64,000 bases of DNA from Dromiciops gliroides (GCF_019393635.1 NC_057866.1:121209897-121273896); one strand, 5' to 3'; numbered from the stretch's first letter, positions 24,291 through 37,084 are shown. Notes: generated by a model from the sequence alone, not told the origin. Made by a program: numbers and translations.

Positions 24291-25144
24291 TAAGCAGTTA
24301 TTCTCTTCAAAGACACAGGGTAACCAAGTGAGAAAATGCTTCATATGCATTTATCAGCCCATCATATTCAAAATCATGGCTCATATGTACCATTTTACTT
24401 TTTCTAAACCTTTTCCTCCTGTAATAAATTTATGTTGACCAAATTATAGTTATTTCCTTGCCTTCATGAAAGAGGTCAAACTTTCTTTTTCTTTCCTAAT
24501 TCACATTACTATTTTCTTGGATTCTCTTAAAACCTTTGTATTTAAGTTTTCTAGCCTCCTGCCTTTACTTGTGAGGTCCTCAAGTAAGTTTTTCCTTTTT
24601 CCCATTTTTCTTCCTCGAATCTAATTAGATATGTTTGTTTTTTAATTTCCTTTCTCTTACATATAACCTTTGTGATACCTTGTGCCCAGTTATCACAATC
24701 TAATCAGTCTAAAGATCCAATTCCCTTTCCACCTTTACTTCTTGATTCTCCTGATCATCATCACAAAATATTCAATCTGCACCCACAAGAACAGTATATG
24801 ATTTAGTCTTGAATAATATTTAACAAGATAAGTTAAACAGACCTGATTCCTAACCTGTAAGAGGTTTACAGTCCCAACATCCCACTTCAAACTCAGTTCT
24901 TCCAGGGAGTATTTGTGTGCCTCCATTTTGGGCTCTAGAGGGAAGCAAAGATTAGATTGGGAAATGCCACCAATGAAATAGTACATATTCGGAAATAATG
25001 CTAAAACCAATAGATGTGTAAATTATAAAATTTTCCCCACTTTTCCAAAATAATTGCAATTGTGTTACATTATTGTCTAATGCTGAATTTGTTGAAACAA
25101 ATTATTCTATTGGCCTATGGGAAATTATATTATTGTCCTTAAAA

Positions 25145-25430
25145 CAGAGATTCTTGATCTTTTTGTAAGTGTCATGGACCCCTCCTTTGGCAGTCTGGTA
25201 AAAATCTAGTCTTTGGATTTCCATGGATGATGACTTTGCAAAACTCTGCCTCATTGAAATCCAATTCATATGCAAGTCAAGACATCACCCAGTGAAGTCA
25301 TTGGTCCTCTTTGAAAAGGAAGAACAAACAACAAAGCCTATGGACCTTTTCTCAGAATCCTGCTTTTAAAAGCATAAAATAAAATATATGGGATTACAAA
25401 GGAAACAAATTATATTGAAATACTAATAGA
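25145..25430 (+). mobile_element. hAT-like remnant interrupted by a SINE-like fragment
   Basis: The left part (cagagattcttgatcttttt, 'catggacccctcctttggca') and the right part from 25337 (gcctatggaccttttctcag to aattatattgaaatac) read as one old DNA-transposon type repeat. The insert, about 25212-25336 ('caagacatcacccagtgaag', 'ggtcctctttgaaaaggaag'), shares motifs with the repeat at 37085-37250 in the opposite orientation. Confidence 0.5.
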
Positions 25431-25432
25431 TT

Positions 25433-25461
25433 TATAGATATAGATATAGATATAGATATAT
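25433..25461. repeat. (TAGATA)n short tandem repeat
   Basis: Four to five copies of a 6-bp unit. Confidence 0.9.
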
Positions 25462-25749
25462 GATTCATGGACCATATCCTTAAAATGCTTACCAATCTAC
25501 AGGCAGTGTAGAGGATGGTTTTCTTTAAATGCTATAGGTTGGGAGTAGGGTGAATAGAGAGGAGACTAGAGAATGGTAAAGAAAGGGGAGAAGAAAGATG
25601 AGTAAAGACAGATCCAACAAGATCTGTCATCTTTTTTTCTTGCATCAAACAGTATTTTGATATGTGATTCAATTTTCTTTGTCCTTTGCTCAGTAGTGAA
25701 TATTTTGTCAGCATTCCACAAATATCAACTAATATTTTAGGTGTCTTGA

Positions 25750-27085
<1,336 letters not shown>

Positions 27086-27086
27086 A

Positions 27087-28720
27087 TATTCATCAAGCCT
27101 AACCTCACACACATTTCTTAAATGCCCTTTATGTGTCAGGTACTATGATAGGCACTAAGGATATAAAAATAAAACAGTCCATGACTCTTAAAAGGTTGCA
27201 TTCTAATTGGACAGGATGTGTGAAATGGAATGTACAAAGATAAATAAATACTAAATATATGAAGTAAATACCAAGTAATTTTTATCTGAGAAGATAAGGA
27301 AGGATTAGAAAAGGCCTTCTTCAGAACACATCCCTTAAGGTGAGTTAAAAACAGAGCTAGTGATTCTAAGAGGTAGAGATGAGGAAGGAGTGTGTGTCAG
27401 GTACACAAAGGCACCAAGGTGGGAGATGAGATGTTATATGTGAGGAACATCATTGTAGACCACCTTGGCTAAGCCAAAGAGCTCATGACAGGGAGAAGTG
27501 TGAAATAAATGTGAAAAGATAGATTGGAGCCAGATCATAAAAGACTTTAAATGTCAAACAGAGAAATTTTGGGGGAGGGAGAGAAACGGAGTTGTTTAAT
27601 TTCAGAGGTAATAGGGAGCCACTAGAGCTTCCTGAACAAGTGAGTGACCTTGGCAGACTTGTGCTTTAGGAATACCATTGTGGCAGCTCCATTCATGATG
27701 AATCAGAAAGGGGGAAAGAATAAAGGTAGGGAGAACAATTAGGAGGTTATTACAATGAACCATATGAGAAGCGATAAGGACATAAACAGGTACAATGACA
27801 ATATGAATGGAGAGAAGGGGACAGATTGAGAAATGTTGCCCAGATAGAATAGACTTGTTTTAAGCTGTGGCATATGATGGTGATGGAATATTATTGTGTT
27901 ATAAGAAATGACAAGCAGGATGATTTCCAAAAGGCCTGGAAAGATTTGTATGAACTGATGTATAGTGAAGTGAGTAGAACCAAGAGAACATTGTGCAGAG
28001 ACAGCAATATTGTTTGATGAAGAACTGTGAATGATTTAACTACTCTCAACAATACAATGATCTAAGGCAATCCCAAAGGACTATTGATGAAACATACTAT
28101 CCACCTGCAAAGAAAGAACTGATGTTGACTGAACACAGGCTGAAGCATGCTATTTTTCACTTTCTTTCATTTTTTTCTTTTATTCAAGTTTTCTTATACA
28201 TAATCACTAATATGGTAATTTTTTACATAATCACACATGTATAATCCATATCTGATTACTTGCCACCTCAAGGAAGTGGGAGGGGAGGGAGAAAGGAGGG
28301 ATAACAATGGGAACTCAAAACTAAATAAAACTGTTTATTATTTTTTATAAAAGCAAAATGCAATAGAAGCTTAGAGAGAGAAAAAAATAAGACTTGTCTT
28401 GGCAATTGGTGGTCTAATGAGAGGGTAAGGAAAAGTAACTCATTATAAACAAATCCGAGGTGATTAGGAGGATGATAGTGTCCTCATCAGAAATAGGAAA
28501 GGTAAGCTAGAAGGAGAGGTGCAATAAAGGTGAACTCTGTTTTGAATGTGTTGCCTATGGGACATCAGGGAGAAATATCCACCAGGCAATTGGTAAAATG
28601 GTTTGGAAGCTCAGGAGAGAAGAGGGACAGGTGTGTACATTTGAGAGTCAGCTGCTTAGAGACGACAATCTAACCTAAGAGAAGAGATGGAATGACTGAG
28701 ACAGCATAGAAAGAAAAGAG
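27087..28720 (-). mobile_element. long L2-type LINE 3' region interrupted by L1
   Basis: A minus-oriented L2-type segment: 'cttaaatgccctttatgtgt', 'gtactatgataggcactaag', 'gattagaaaaggccttcttc', 'aaaagactttaaatgtcaaa' and 'aatagggagccactagagct'. It resumes after 28386 with 'ttgtcttggcaattggtggt' and 'gacatcagggagaaatatcc'. An L1 3' end at about 27855-28385 splits it. Confidence 0.65.
27855..28385 (+). mobile_element. L1 LINE 3' end
   Basis: Sense L1 3' region with 'gatggaatattattgtgtta', 'taagaaatgacaagcaggat', 'gaactgatgtatagtgaagt', 'gagtagaaccaagagaacat' and an A-rich end. Flanks aatagacttg and aataagacttg may be its target duplication within the L2. Confidence 0.75.
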
Positions 28721-28799
28721 AACATAGGGCACAGGGCATCTACACAACTTCTACCTATTTATTCTAGTCATATCTAATCTTGCTCCCATGTGAAGGCCC

Positions 28800-29075
28800 T
28801 TGGAATTACTAAATAGCTAATGTTTATAGAGTGCCTACCATGTCCAAAGCACTGTGCTAAGTGCTTGACAAATATTATCTCATTTGATCCTCACAACAGT
28901 CCTATGAGGTAGGTGCTATTGTTATCTCCATTTCACAATTGGGGAAACTGAGGAAAACAGAGGTTAAGTGACTTGCCCAGGGTCACAGAGCTGGTGAGTG
29001 AGGCCAACTTTGAACTCAGATCTTCCTCCCTCCAGGCCCAGCACTCTATCCACTGAACCATGGAACTGTCTCTAT
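28800..29075 (-). mobile_element. MIR SINE, nearly full length
   Basis: Minus-oriented MIR with 'tagagtgcctaccatgtcca', 'ctcatttgatcctcacaaca', 'gaaactgaggaaaacagagg' and the 'ctctatccactgaaccatgg' end. Confidence 0.85.
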
Positions 29076-29082
29076 TTAACTT

Positions 29083-29311
29083 CTGGGGGGGGGGACCCAG
29101 AGATCAGTTTCAGTCCCTTTCTCTTCCCTCCATCCCCCCATCCTCCCAGAAAGTCCAATTCTTTTTTTGTTTGTTTGTGAGGCAATTGGGGTTACGTGAC
29201 TTGCCCAGGGTCACACAGCTAGTAAGTGTTAAGTGCCTGAGGCTGGAATTGAACTCAGGTCCTCCTGAATCCAGGGCCAGTGCTCTATCCGCTGCACCAC
29301 CTAGCTGCCCC
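29083..29311 (-). mobile_element. SINE with an extended non-SINE 3' segment
   Basis: 29172-29311 is a clear minus-oriented SINE (ggggcagctaggtggtgcag on the minus strand). The only target duplication found, tctatttaactt (29071-29082) and cctatttaactt (29312-29323), lies beyond an extra 80-90 bp (29083-29171, including a G10 run) on the 3' side of the SINE. The extra segment may be co-mobilised flanking sequence. Confidence 0.65.
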
Positions 29312-29484
29312 CCTATTTAACTTAAAGACAACAATGATGCCCAACCTAAGTATTCTCTTCTTTAGTCTAAACATGCCCTGTTCCCTTCAGTGATACTCAT
29401 GTGACATAGATTCAGGTCCCTTTACCATCCTAGTTGTCCTCACCAGCTTGTTGCACACACCAGCTTGCCAACTCCCTTCTTAAA

Positions 29485-29728
29485 ATGTTCAGTCGTGTCT
29501 GACTCTCCATGGCCCCATTTCAGGTTTTCTTGGCAGAGATTCTAAAGTGGCTGGCCACTTCTTTCTCTAACTCATTTTACAGATGAGGAAACTGAGGCAA
29601 ACAGGTTTAAGTGACTCTCTCAGGATCACACAGCTAATAAGTGTCCAAGGCCAGATTTGAAGTAAGGAAGCTGAGGCTTCCTGACCCCAGGCCTTGTGCT
29701 CTATCCACAGTGCCACCTAGCGGCCTGG
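29485..29728 (-). mobile_element. RTE/BovB-tailed marsupial SINE, antisense
   Basis: Contains tail motifs 'tgttcagtcgtgtctgactc', 'ggccccatttcaggttttct' and 'tggcagagattctaaagtgg', followed by the SINE core and head ('ctatccacagtgccacctag'). Confidence 0.85.
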
Positions 29729-29736
29729 CACAGAAC

Positions 29737-30870
29737 ACAGTCCTATAGAAATTCTTGTAGAGCTGAGCAGAGTGGAGCTGTATTATCACCTCCCTACTCC
29801 TAAACACTAAGCCTCTTTTGATGCAATCTACAGTCAGATTAGCATTTTTGACTCTCATAACATAGTTCATCTTGCAGTTCCGCCCTCCAGATTTCATCCA
29901 GATGAACAACTCTATAGCCACACCTCCCCCATATTGTACTTGGGAAACTGGGTTGGGTTTTTTTTTTCATGTAGATATAATACTTTACATTTATTCTTTT
30001 TGAATTTCATTTTAATCAATCCAGTCCAGCAGTCTAGCCGAATAAGATCCTTCTCAATCTTTGGCATTCCTCTTAGAACTTTGTCATTTGCAAATTTGCT
30101 AAGCAGGTTATCCAAGAGGCACCTAAGTGGCACAGTGTATGGAGTATTTAGCCTAGAGTCAGGAAGACCTGAGTTCAAATCTGGCCTCAGACACTATCTG
30201 TGTAACTTTGTACAATTCACTTAACCTCTGTCTTCATTAGTTTCCTCAACTGTAAGTAGATAGAATCATAGCACCTACCTCCCAGGGTTATTGCAGAATT
30301 AAGTGAGATGATGTTTTAGTGCCTGGCACATAGCAGGAGCTTAATAAATGTTCATTTTCTTCCCTTTTCCATGTTTGCCTTTATCCAAATCATTGGCAAA
30401 AATATTAAATAACAGATACCTAGGGACCACTCTATGAACCTTCTAAGGTAACATTAATGATTATCCTTTGGATCCAACCATTCAACCAGTGCCAAATCTA
30501 CCCAAGCATACCATCTTCTAGCCCACGCATCTCTCTTTTCCACAAGAACAGCGAGAGATTTTGTCAAATGTCTTGCTAAAATCTAGTTAAAGTGTATCCA
30601 TAGTATCCCTTTATCTGCCAGTCAAATAGCCCTGTCAGAAGATGAAAGGAAGTCAGTCTGCCAGGAGCTATGAAGCCTTGCTGGTTCTTTGTCATCACTA
30701 CCTCTTTTTCTAGGTATTCACTAACCAGCCCTTCCTTCAATAACAATGTCCTGGAGTTTTACTAGGAATCCTAAAATACCTTTGATGCACTCTTGAAGTC
30801 CATGAATTCAGTCAGATTTCCAACTATGAAAATAGACCATTAAGTTGGCTCTCCCAAAGGGTTAATTCTA
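29737..30870 (-). pseudogene. CR1/L3-type LINE reverse-transcriptase relic
   Basis: The minus strand carries decayed coding sequence of a CR1-clade ORF2. Recognisable peptides are LLSKFANDK, corresponding to the FADD catalytic block with one Asp replaced by Asn; then MKFKKNKCKVLYL; and further on VKNANLTVDCIKRGL and FRSREVIIQLHSA, the region after the palm domain. Frameshifts and stops break the frame. A MIR-like SINE at 30113-30357 splits it. The part above 30360 is more diverged and is assigned by nucleotide resemblance ('atccaaatcattggcaaaaa', 'agccttgctggttctttgtc'). Confidence 0.75.
30113..30357 (+). mobile_element. MIR-like SINE inserted in the CR1/L3 relic
   Basis: Head 'aggcacctaagtggcacagt', core 'cctgagttcaaatctggcct' and L2-like tail 'gtgcctggcacatagcagga', then 'gcttaataaatgttc'. 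Confidence 0.85.
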
Positions 30871-32590
30871 TCCCCCGCCCCATACTGTATCACCCAGATG
30901 ACCACAGTAACAGTTTGTGGCAGCTCTGGCTTTGGGCAAGACTTAGCATCCCTCTCCCAATTTCTGGATTATTCCAGACTTCTCGGCACCCTCCAGCTGG
31001 GTTGTAATAGTCTTGGAGCCAAGTCCCTTGGATAGGAACCTAAGCATCCCCAACTGAGCAAACCTATCCAGACACCTCCGTGTGACCCATCACATCTGCC
31101 TGCACACTTACAATGTGTGAAGTCACTGGCTCCAGCCCAGCTCTGCTCTACTTATGCTGGCAATCTTCGGGTTTTACAAATTCCATTTTCTTTCCACTGC
31201 CACTTTTTTCACTTCTTAATTAGCAGGCAGTATGACAGCAATCACTGTGGACTTTTTAATGCATATTTCTCCTGCCACCTACTTTAAAAATGTCAGACAG
31301 GGAACCTTGACATGCACACGTCTATTCAGCTGAAATTCTCTTCCCCGGTGTTATTTAGAAAGCCTCTTCTGTGCTTGCGTACACATACGAGGCAGCATTA
31401 TACTCACTCTAGAAAATACGTTTGCCTCCCAGAACAGTGGAAATGATCTGAGCCTAGTGAGAAAAGATTGAGGAAAGAAGAATAATGAATTCTGGAAGTG
31501 TTATAAGCTACCTCTTTTGCCCCTGAAATAATTGCTCCTGAAATTTAGGAGAACGTTCAGTCAGCACAATGTCATCCCTAGAAAGAAGCCTCTAGAGAAC
31601 TCTACAATCTATGGGGAACAACTTCGCTTTCTACAGTAGACCACTCGTGGGAATAGTGAATACCTTTGTTAAGCAGATGTCACTGTTTTGTCCCTTGCTT
31701 AATGTCAATAATCAGATCATTGACAAGTTATTTCTGTGGTTTCATCTATTTATGAATCTTGTATAATCTTAACATATGCAAGTTGGGCACCTTGTTAGAA
31801 CAGAACCATTAAAGCTATATTTAAATTGATGAATCGATTTTTTGATAGTAAACACACAGTAATCTTATCTATACATTTCAGGCAGTTTTGTGAATATGAA
31901 GATGTGATCTGCTATAGAAAATTTTCTGCAAAAAGACTCTCTCTTCCCTTGACATATTTCCAAGAGAAAAGATACCCTTGAAATATGTGTAGGTTATTTG
32001 CATTACAGTCTTGAACTAAGTATATGGGCCTGTAGTCACTCAAGTCCTCTTGATGGCCTTTATTTGTAAATAATATGTTTGCTCATTTCCAATCATTTGC
32101 TATCTTTCCTGTTTGAGATATATTGAAAATTACAAATATATTATTATTGCCTGAAAAAATAGCAAAAGAGTGGGAAAAAATTCTGAATGTACCAAAAGCT
32201 TGTTGTTGAACCATATCATCTCAAGAACATATATATAGATGGAAATGGAAGGAGAATAAATAAAAGAGAAATAAAAGATATTGGTCAGCATTTCTATAGT
32301 AGTCTATTCTCATCATTTATGACAATGCAGCTAACTTGGACCCTTAATACATCAAAACCAGATGCATCACAGAATTTGAGAGATCCAAGAGACCTCATCA
32401 GCCATCTGGTTTAGTCCATACCTCACAAAGGAATCCCCACTATAACATACTGTACAAAAAATTAATTGTTCATAACTATAACCTGGAACAATTATAATAA
32501 CTGTACTTATGAAAAATGATAAGTTTAGAAAAATTATAATTGGGCCGTAAGTCCTGCCACAGTCACCATTCAAATGTTGAAATATTTTTA
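30870..32590. other. 1.7 kb mostly unassigned intronic sequence
   Basis: No SINE or LINE is recognised except a short MIR-type piece near 32372-32450 ('agagatccaagagacctcat'). The 31150-31500 part is comparatively GC-balanced and could be conserved noncoding sequence. Confidence 0.45.
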
Positions 32591-32592
32591 AA

Positions 32593-33481
32593 TGACTAGC
32601 CTAATTTGGGGGCTGAAGCTGACTGGAGGACTAATCTTTCTGAGTGGAGGACTAAACTGGGGACTTTTGACTATTTGGCTATCTGACTTTGTTAATTTAA
32701 TATGGGCCATTTATAAAGTTCCACCACACTGCTCCCAAACTGATAGACTAAAGATTAAGAAGGCTCTTAACTAAATAATCAAAGCAGAGTTTATTTATGA
32801 GATACTATTTCAAATTAGGAATACAGGGAAATAAAGTGTACAACCTGACTGCTTTCCTGCCATCTCCTCTCTTTCGCACCTGCTGCGTTCTTGAATACAG
32901 TTAGGGCCTTAGCCGCCTCCGGCCTCAGGGCACATTACACTTTCCCTGGTTTGTATTAAGGCCTGTAACCTTGTCAGACCCGTCTCTCCTTTTCCGAACA
33001 GAACTCTCCTCCGTCCTTGTCCGGGCTCCCCTCTAGTCAGCCTCTCTCCTAGTCCGTCCTCAAGTCTCCTCTAGTCTGTCCTCTTCTAGTCAGCCCCACT
33101 TCTTTCTAGTCCATCCTTGCTCCTTTTCTATCTAGTCCATCTTCCCTAGTCTCCTTCCTTGCCTCCTATCTAACTCCCAGGTCTCTATATACCTTTTCTT
33201 CTCTCCACTCAAATCTTGGGGCTTCCTTCGCCCCCACAGACCAAGCTAATCCGCCAGCCAGAGCTGCAGCTGGTGGGGGGGGGTGCTCTCAGGCTATCCT
33301 TCAGATAGCTCCGCTCAGGTCGGAGGGAGCTGGGGGCTTTTTTTTTCCCCCAGCTGTCTGATCTGGCGTCTTATATAGCCCATGGGGCTTTTTCTCCTCA
33401 GCTGAAGCTGAGGAGGAGGGAGAGAGACCCTGAGGACCTAAGGCTTTCTAATCTCAGCCTAAAGGTACGGTCCCCAAATCA
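32593..33481 (-). mobile_element. long solo LTR of an endogenous retrovirus, antisense (ends approximate)
   Basis: Read on the minus strand: TATA box (GGGCTATATAAGAC, near 33384-33370), two perfect short palindromes downstream of it, a pyrimidine/purine-biased stretch of degenerate 'actaga' repeats, then AATAAA near 32810-32800 and a GT/T-rich 3' part. This is the order of an LTR with a long R/U5. It is GC-richer than its surroundings. Termini TGACTAG..AATCA are proposed; no target duplication was found, so the ends are uncertain by tens of bases. There is no adjoining viral coding sequence. Confidence 0.75.
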
Positions 33482-33652
33482 AAATAAATTTCCACAATAC
33501 ACAACCACTGTTCATCCAACAACTACTCCGAGACTTCAAACAAGCAAGAACTCACTATTTCCTAGGGCATCCCATCCCATTGAGCTTAGAAAACTCAAAC
33601 TGTTGGAAACATTTTCCTAATCTTAAGCCTTGCTTTGCTACTTCTACCCAAT

Positions 33653-33912
33653 GCTACTATGCAAAGCACTGCTCTAAATATTTTTGTATGTGTAGGTCCC
33701 TTTCCTCTTTTTTTAATCTCTTTGGGAATGTCTGGGTCAAACGGCATGCACAGTTTAGTAATTTGGGGGGCACAGTCCCAAATGATTTCCCTGAATGGCT
33801 GGACCAATTCACGGCTCCACTAACAATGCATGATTGTGCCTGTGTATTTGTAAAGTTATCCTAGCTCTTTCTCCTGCAAGGCCTACAAACAAATCTGAAA
33901 ACAAAAGATTCC
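33653..33912 (-). repeat. left arm of a 260-bp inverted repeat (L1-type sequence)
   Basis: The reverse complement matches 35017-35286 over nearly its whole length, at about 90% or better by eye with one indel of about 10 bp. Shared blocks are 'aatcttttgttttcagattt', 'gagaaagagctaggataact', 'tgaattggtccagccattca' and 'gagcagtgctttgcatag'. The 'tttgacccag' block resembles the L1 3' region. Confidence 0.85.
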
Positions 33913-33919
33913 TATGGAG

Positions 33920-34299
33920 GGCTAAATAGAAAAAAATCTAATATCTTTCCATATGCTGGCTCTTCAAAAACCTTGAACACACTTTTCACGTCCACCTTGA
34001 GGCTTCTTGTCTTGGGGCTAAACATACCCAGTGCCTTTAACTGATCTACATGTAACATCACCTCATAGCCCTTCACCATACTGGTTACCCTCCTTGGGAA
34101 AGTCTATAAATTATCAATATTCTTCCTAAACCATAGTGCCCAGATGCATTTCATGTGTGGTCAGAATAGGTCAGCATATAGTTGAACTATTACTTCCTTT
34201 TTCCTAACATCTATGCAGCCTAAGATTGCAACATCTTTTCCCATATCACACAGGTAACTCACATTAAGCATTCAGGCCACTAAGACCCCAAGCTCTTTT
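33920..34299 (-). pseudogene. CR1/L3-type LINE ORF2 C-terminal relic
   Basis: The minus strand resembles the end of a CR1-clade ORF2. The peptide-like block LHVDQLKALGMFSPKTRSLK corresponds to the family's 'YEERLRELGLFSLEKRRLR' block. Nucleotide resemblance runs through 'accatagtgcccagatgcat' and 'ctaagaccccaagctctttt'. Stops and frameshifts are present. Confidence 0.7.
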
Positions 34300-34314
34300 T
34301 CAAACTGGTGTATA

Positions 34315-34468
34315 GGGGCAGCTAGATGGCGCAGTGGATAAGCATTGGCCCTGGATTCAGGAGTACCTGAGTTCAAATCCAGCCTCAGACACTTACTAGC
34401 TGTGTGACCCTGGGCAAGTCACTTAACCCCAATTGCCTCACCAAAAAATAATAAAATAAAATAACACA
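34315..34468 (+). mobile_element. marsupial tRNA/MIR-like SINE, young
   Basis: Starts ggggcagctagatggcgcag and ends in an A/AT-rich tail. It has a perfect 15-bp target duplication, tcaaactggtgtata (34300-34314 and 34469-34483). Confidence 0.95.
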
Positions 34469-34599
34469 TCAAACTGGTGTATAATCATACCTCTCTCCCT
34501 CTCCCCCATCAAGTACAAATGAAGAGTCTAGGAGGTACATTTTTCCCTATTGAATTTCATGATACTTTTACATTTATCCCTATTGAATTCCATGATATT

Positions 34600-34785
34600 A
34601 TGTACTCTAATCTGGCTTCAGACACTAATTCTGTGACCCTGTTTGCCTCAGTTTCCTCATCTGTAAAAAATGAGCTGGAGAAGGAAATGGCAAACTCAAT
34701 ATCTTTGCCAAGAAAACCACAAAAATGATGTCACAAAGAGTCAGACATCACTGAAAATCGATTGAACAACAACAACAAAAGGTAT
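34600..34785 (+). mobile_element. RTE/BovB-tailed SINE fragment
   Basis: SINE body 'tctggcttcagacactaatt', then tail 'gagaaggaaatggcaaactc', 'ctttgccaagaaaaccacaa' and 'gtcacaaagagtcagacatc', ending in (aac)n. Confidence 0.85.
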
Positions 34786-35016
34786 GATATCAGGAACTAA
34801 GAAGGGTACTTAAGAATGTCAGGAAGACTAGATCAAGTTTACACAGAATTCAAGCAATAAAATTTTTAAGCACTGAGGGGTCACTTTTTAAGATATTTCA
34901 AAGTATGTATTAAATATACTTAAAATGTTCCTAATTCTATCACCTGTTTTTTTAAAAAAATAGACTGTAGCAAAACTTGGCTCATGTTAGGTGTGATTTC
35001 ATGGTATATGGGGTTA

Positions 35017-35780
35017 GGAATCTTTTGTTTTCAGATTTATTTGTAGGCCTTTCAAGATGGGTATAGGAGAAAGAGCTAGGATAACTTTACAAGTACACAG
35101 GCACAGCCATGCATTGTTAGTGGAGCCATGAATTGGTCCAGCCATTCAGGGAAGTCATTTGGGACTGTGCCCCCAAAATTACTAAACTGTGAGTGCCCTT
35201 TGACCCAGCTATTCCCAAAGAGATTAAAGAAAGAGGAAAGGGACCTATACACACAAAAATATTTAGAGCAGTGCTTTGCATAGCAGCCAAAATTTGGAAA
35301 GCAGGGATTGTCCTTGCATTGAAGATGGCTAAGTAATTATGGTATATGAATGTAATGGCACTATGCCATAAGTTCTGCCAAAATAAATAGTAGCGGCAGA
35401 AACTGGGGAGACCTCTATGAATAATGCAGATTGAAGTAATCAGAACCGGGAGGACAATTTATACAATGACAACAACATTATAGAGAAAAACAACTTTAAA
35501 AGACTTTAGAACTCGGATCAGTGCCATCATAAATCACAAGTCTAGGAGAAAGAAGATAAATTATACCACCCACCTCCTGCCAGAAAAGTGATGAACTTAA
35601 AATGCAGAGAGAGAAATATATTCTCAGGCATGGACAGCAAGGGAATGTGTTATACTGAACTATGCAGGTTTATGATGAGGGCTTTATTTTTCCAGGGTTG
35701 TTGTTATTGTTGTTCATTTAGAGAGAAGGTGGATGGAAGAGACGCATTACAAACGCCTATAGAAATAAAAAATAAATAAG
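35017..35780 (+). mobile_element. L1-type 3' region; its first 270 bp is the right arm of the inverted repeat
   Basis: 35017-35286 pairs with 33653-33912. The element continues with L1 3' motifs ('ttatggtatatgaatgtaat', 'ggcactatgccataagttct') and ends in a poly-A-like 'aaataaaaaataaataa' at 35764-35780. Confidence 0.75.
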
Positions 35781-35859
35781 CTATACAGGAAAATAAATAC
35801 TCTTCCCCCAAAACACCATTCTTTTCACAATCAGAGATAGTATAAAGAACACTGAACTT

Positions 35860-36260
35860 GAAAAGAAACCTAGATATGAGGCTGGTTCTGATATCCACTA
35901 CCATTAGACCATTGGCAAGTCACATAACCTTTCTAAGCCTTAGTTTTCTTAGCTCTAAAATGGGCATGATATTTTCCATACCTGTGATGAATGAGCTCTT
36001 TTAGTGGAAGACATAGAAACACAATAGGTTATATTTGTGTAGCACTTTCAGGTTTGCAAAACACTTTTATAAAACATCCTCTCATTTGAGCTTCACAACC
36101 ACTCTAAGATAAATGTTATTATTATCCCCATTTTACATATGAGGAAATTGAGGCTCAGAGTTCCCTAAGATCACACAGGTAGTAAATAGGTGAGGTAGAA
36201 TAGAACCTAGGTCTTCCTGACTCAAAATGCAGCAATATATCTCTACTACTCATGCTGACT
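35860..36260. mobile_element. two MIR relics in opposite orientation
   Basis: 35860-35985 is a sense MIR ('accattggcaagtcacataa'). 36020-36260 is a minus MIR ('ttatccccattttacatatg', 'aggaaattgaggctcagagt'). Confidence 0.75.
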
Positions 36261-37000
36261 CTGCAAAACTGTAAAATACAGTTAGTGTATTGCTATTAAT
36301 ATGATCATGTCTGCTATCAAAGGCTTCCACTTCTTCCTCTTCCTTTTCCTCAAATCAGATTCAGATAATGCGCTAACAACTGGAGGAAGCTGGCCACTTC
36401 ATCTGCCCAGTTGTATTATCTGAAGGAGTTATATACAGAATGCATCTGGAATTGTATTTTTAAATGCTACCCTTTGTTGGATTAAATGTAGCAGAAAAAA
36501 TTAGATTCTTTTGCCTTCGATGTAAAGGTTGACTGATCCTTCTATTGCTCCATAGACCTTGTAAACAGTTTCATATAAAATGGCTTATATGCCCTAGTCA
36601 TAACCGTGAGCATCCCAGAGTTTTTTGTCTTGTTGCCTCTGGGCATGGAATGGCATTGCTCATTTATTATACACATGGCCTTCTATGAGCCCTTGTTGGA
36701 CAGTCATGTCAACACACAGTTTCACTAAAGCTACAGAAATGTGTGCTTTGTTTTGATTTATAGTTGAAGCAGCTGCATTGAAGCTTTTAAAAATGAGCCC
36801 ATAAGGCACTGCAGATGTTAAATCCAGGCATGAGAAATGCTTCCCCCTCCAAGGTGATAAAGATTATAGATCTATGAAACCCCCAGACATCATTGGAAAC
36901 TTGGAATCCTGCTGAGAATTTTGACACCTTTTAGGCTATAACAAGCATATCAAAAAGTGGGTCACTCGGATTTTTGTTTACTTATTAAGAAATATCTAGT
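36260..37000. other. unassigned intronic sequence
   Basis: No repeat or exon recognised. Confidence 0.45.
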
Positions 37001-37008
37001 GATACATC

Positions 37009-37034
37009 ATATATATATATATATATATATATAT
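37009..37034. repeat. (AT)n microsatellite
   Basis: About 13 uninterrupted at units. Confidence 0.95.
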
Positions 37035-37084
37035 GCAAATGACATAGGATTACAAAGGACATCGATTGTATTAATATACAATCA

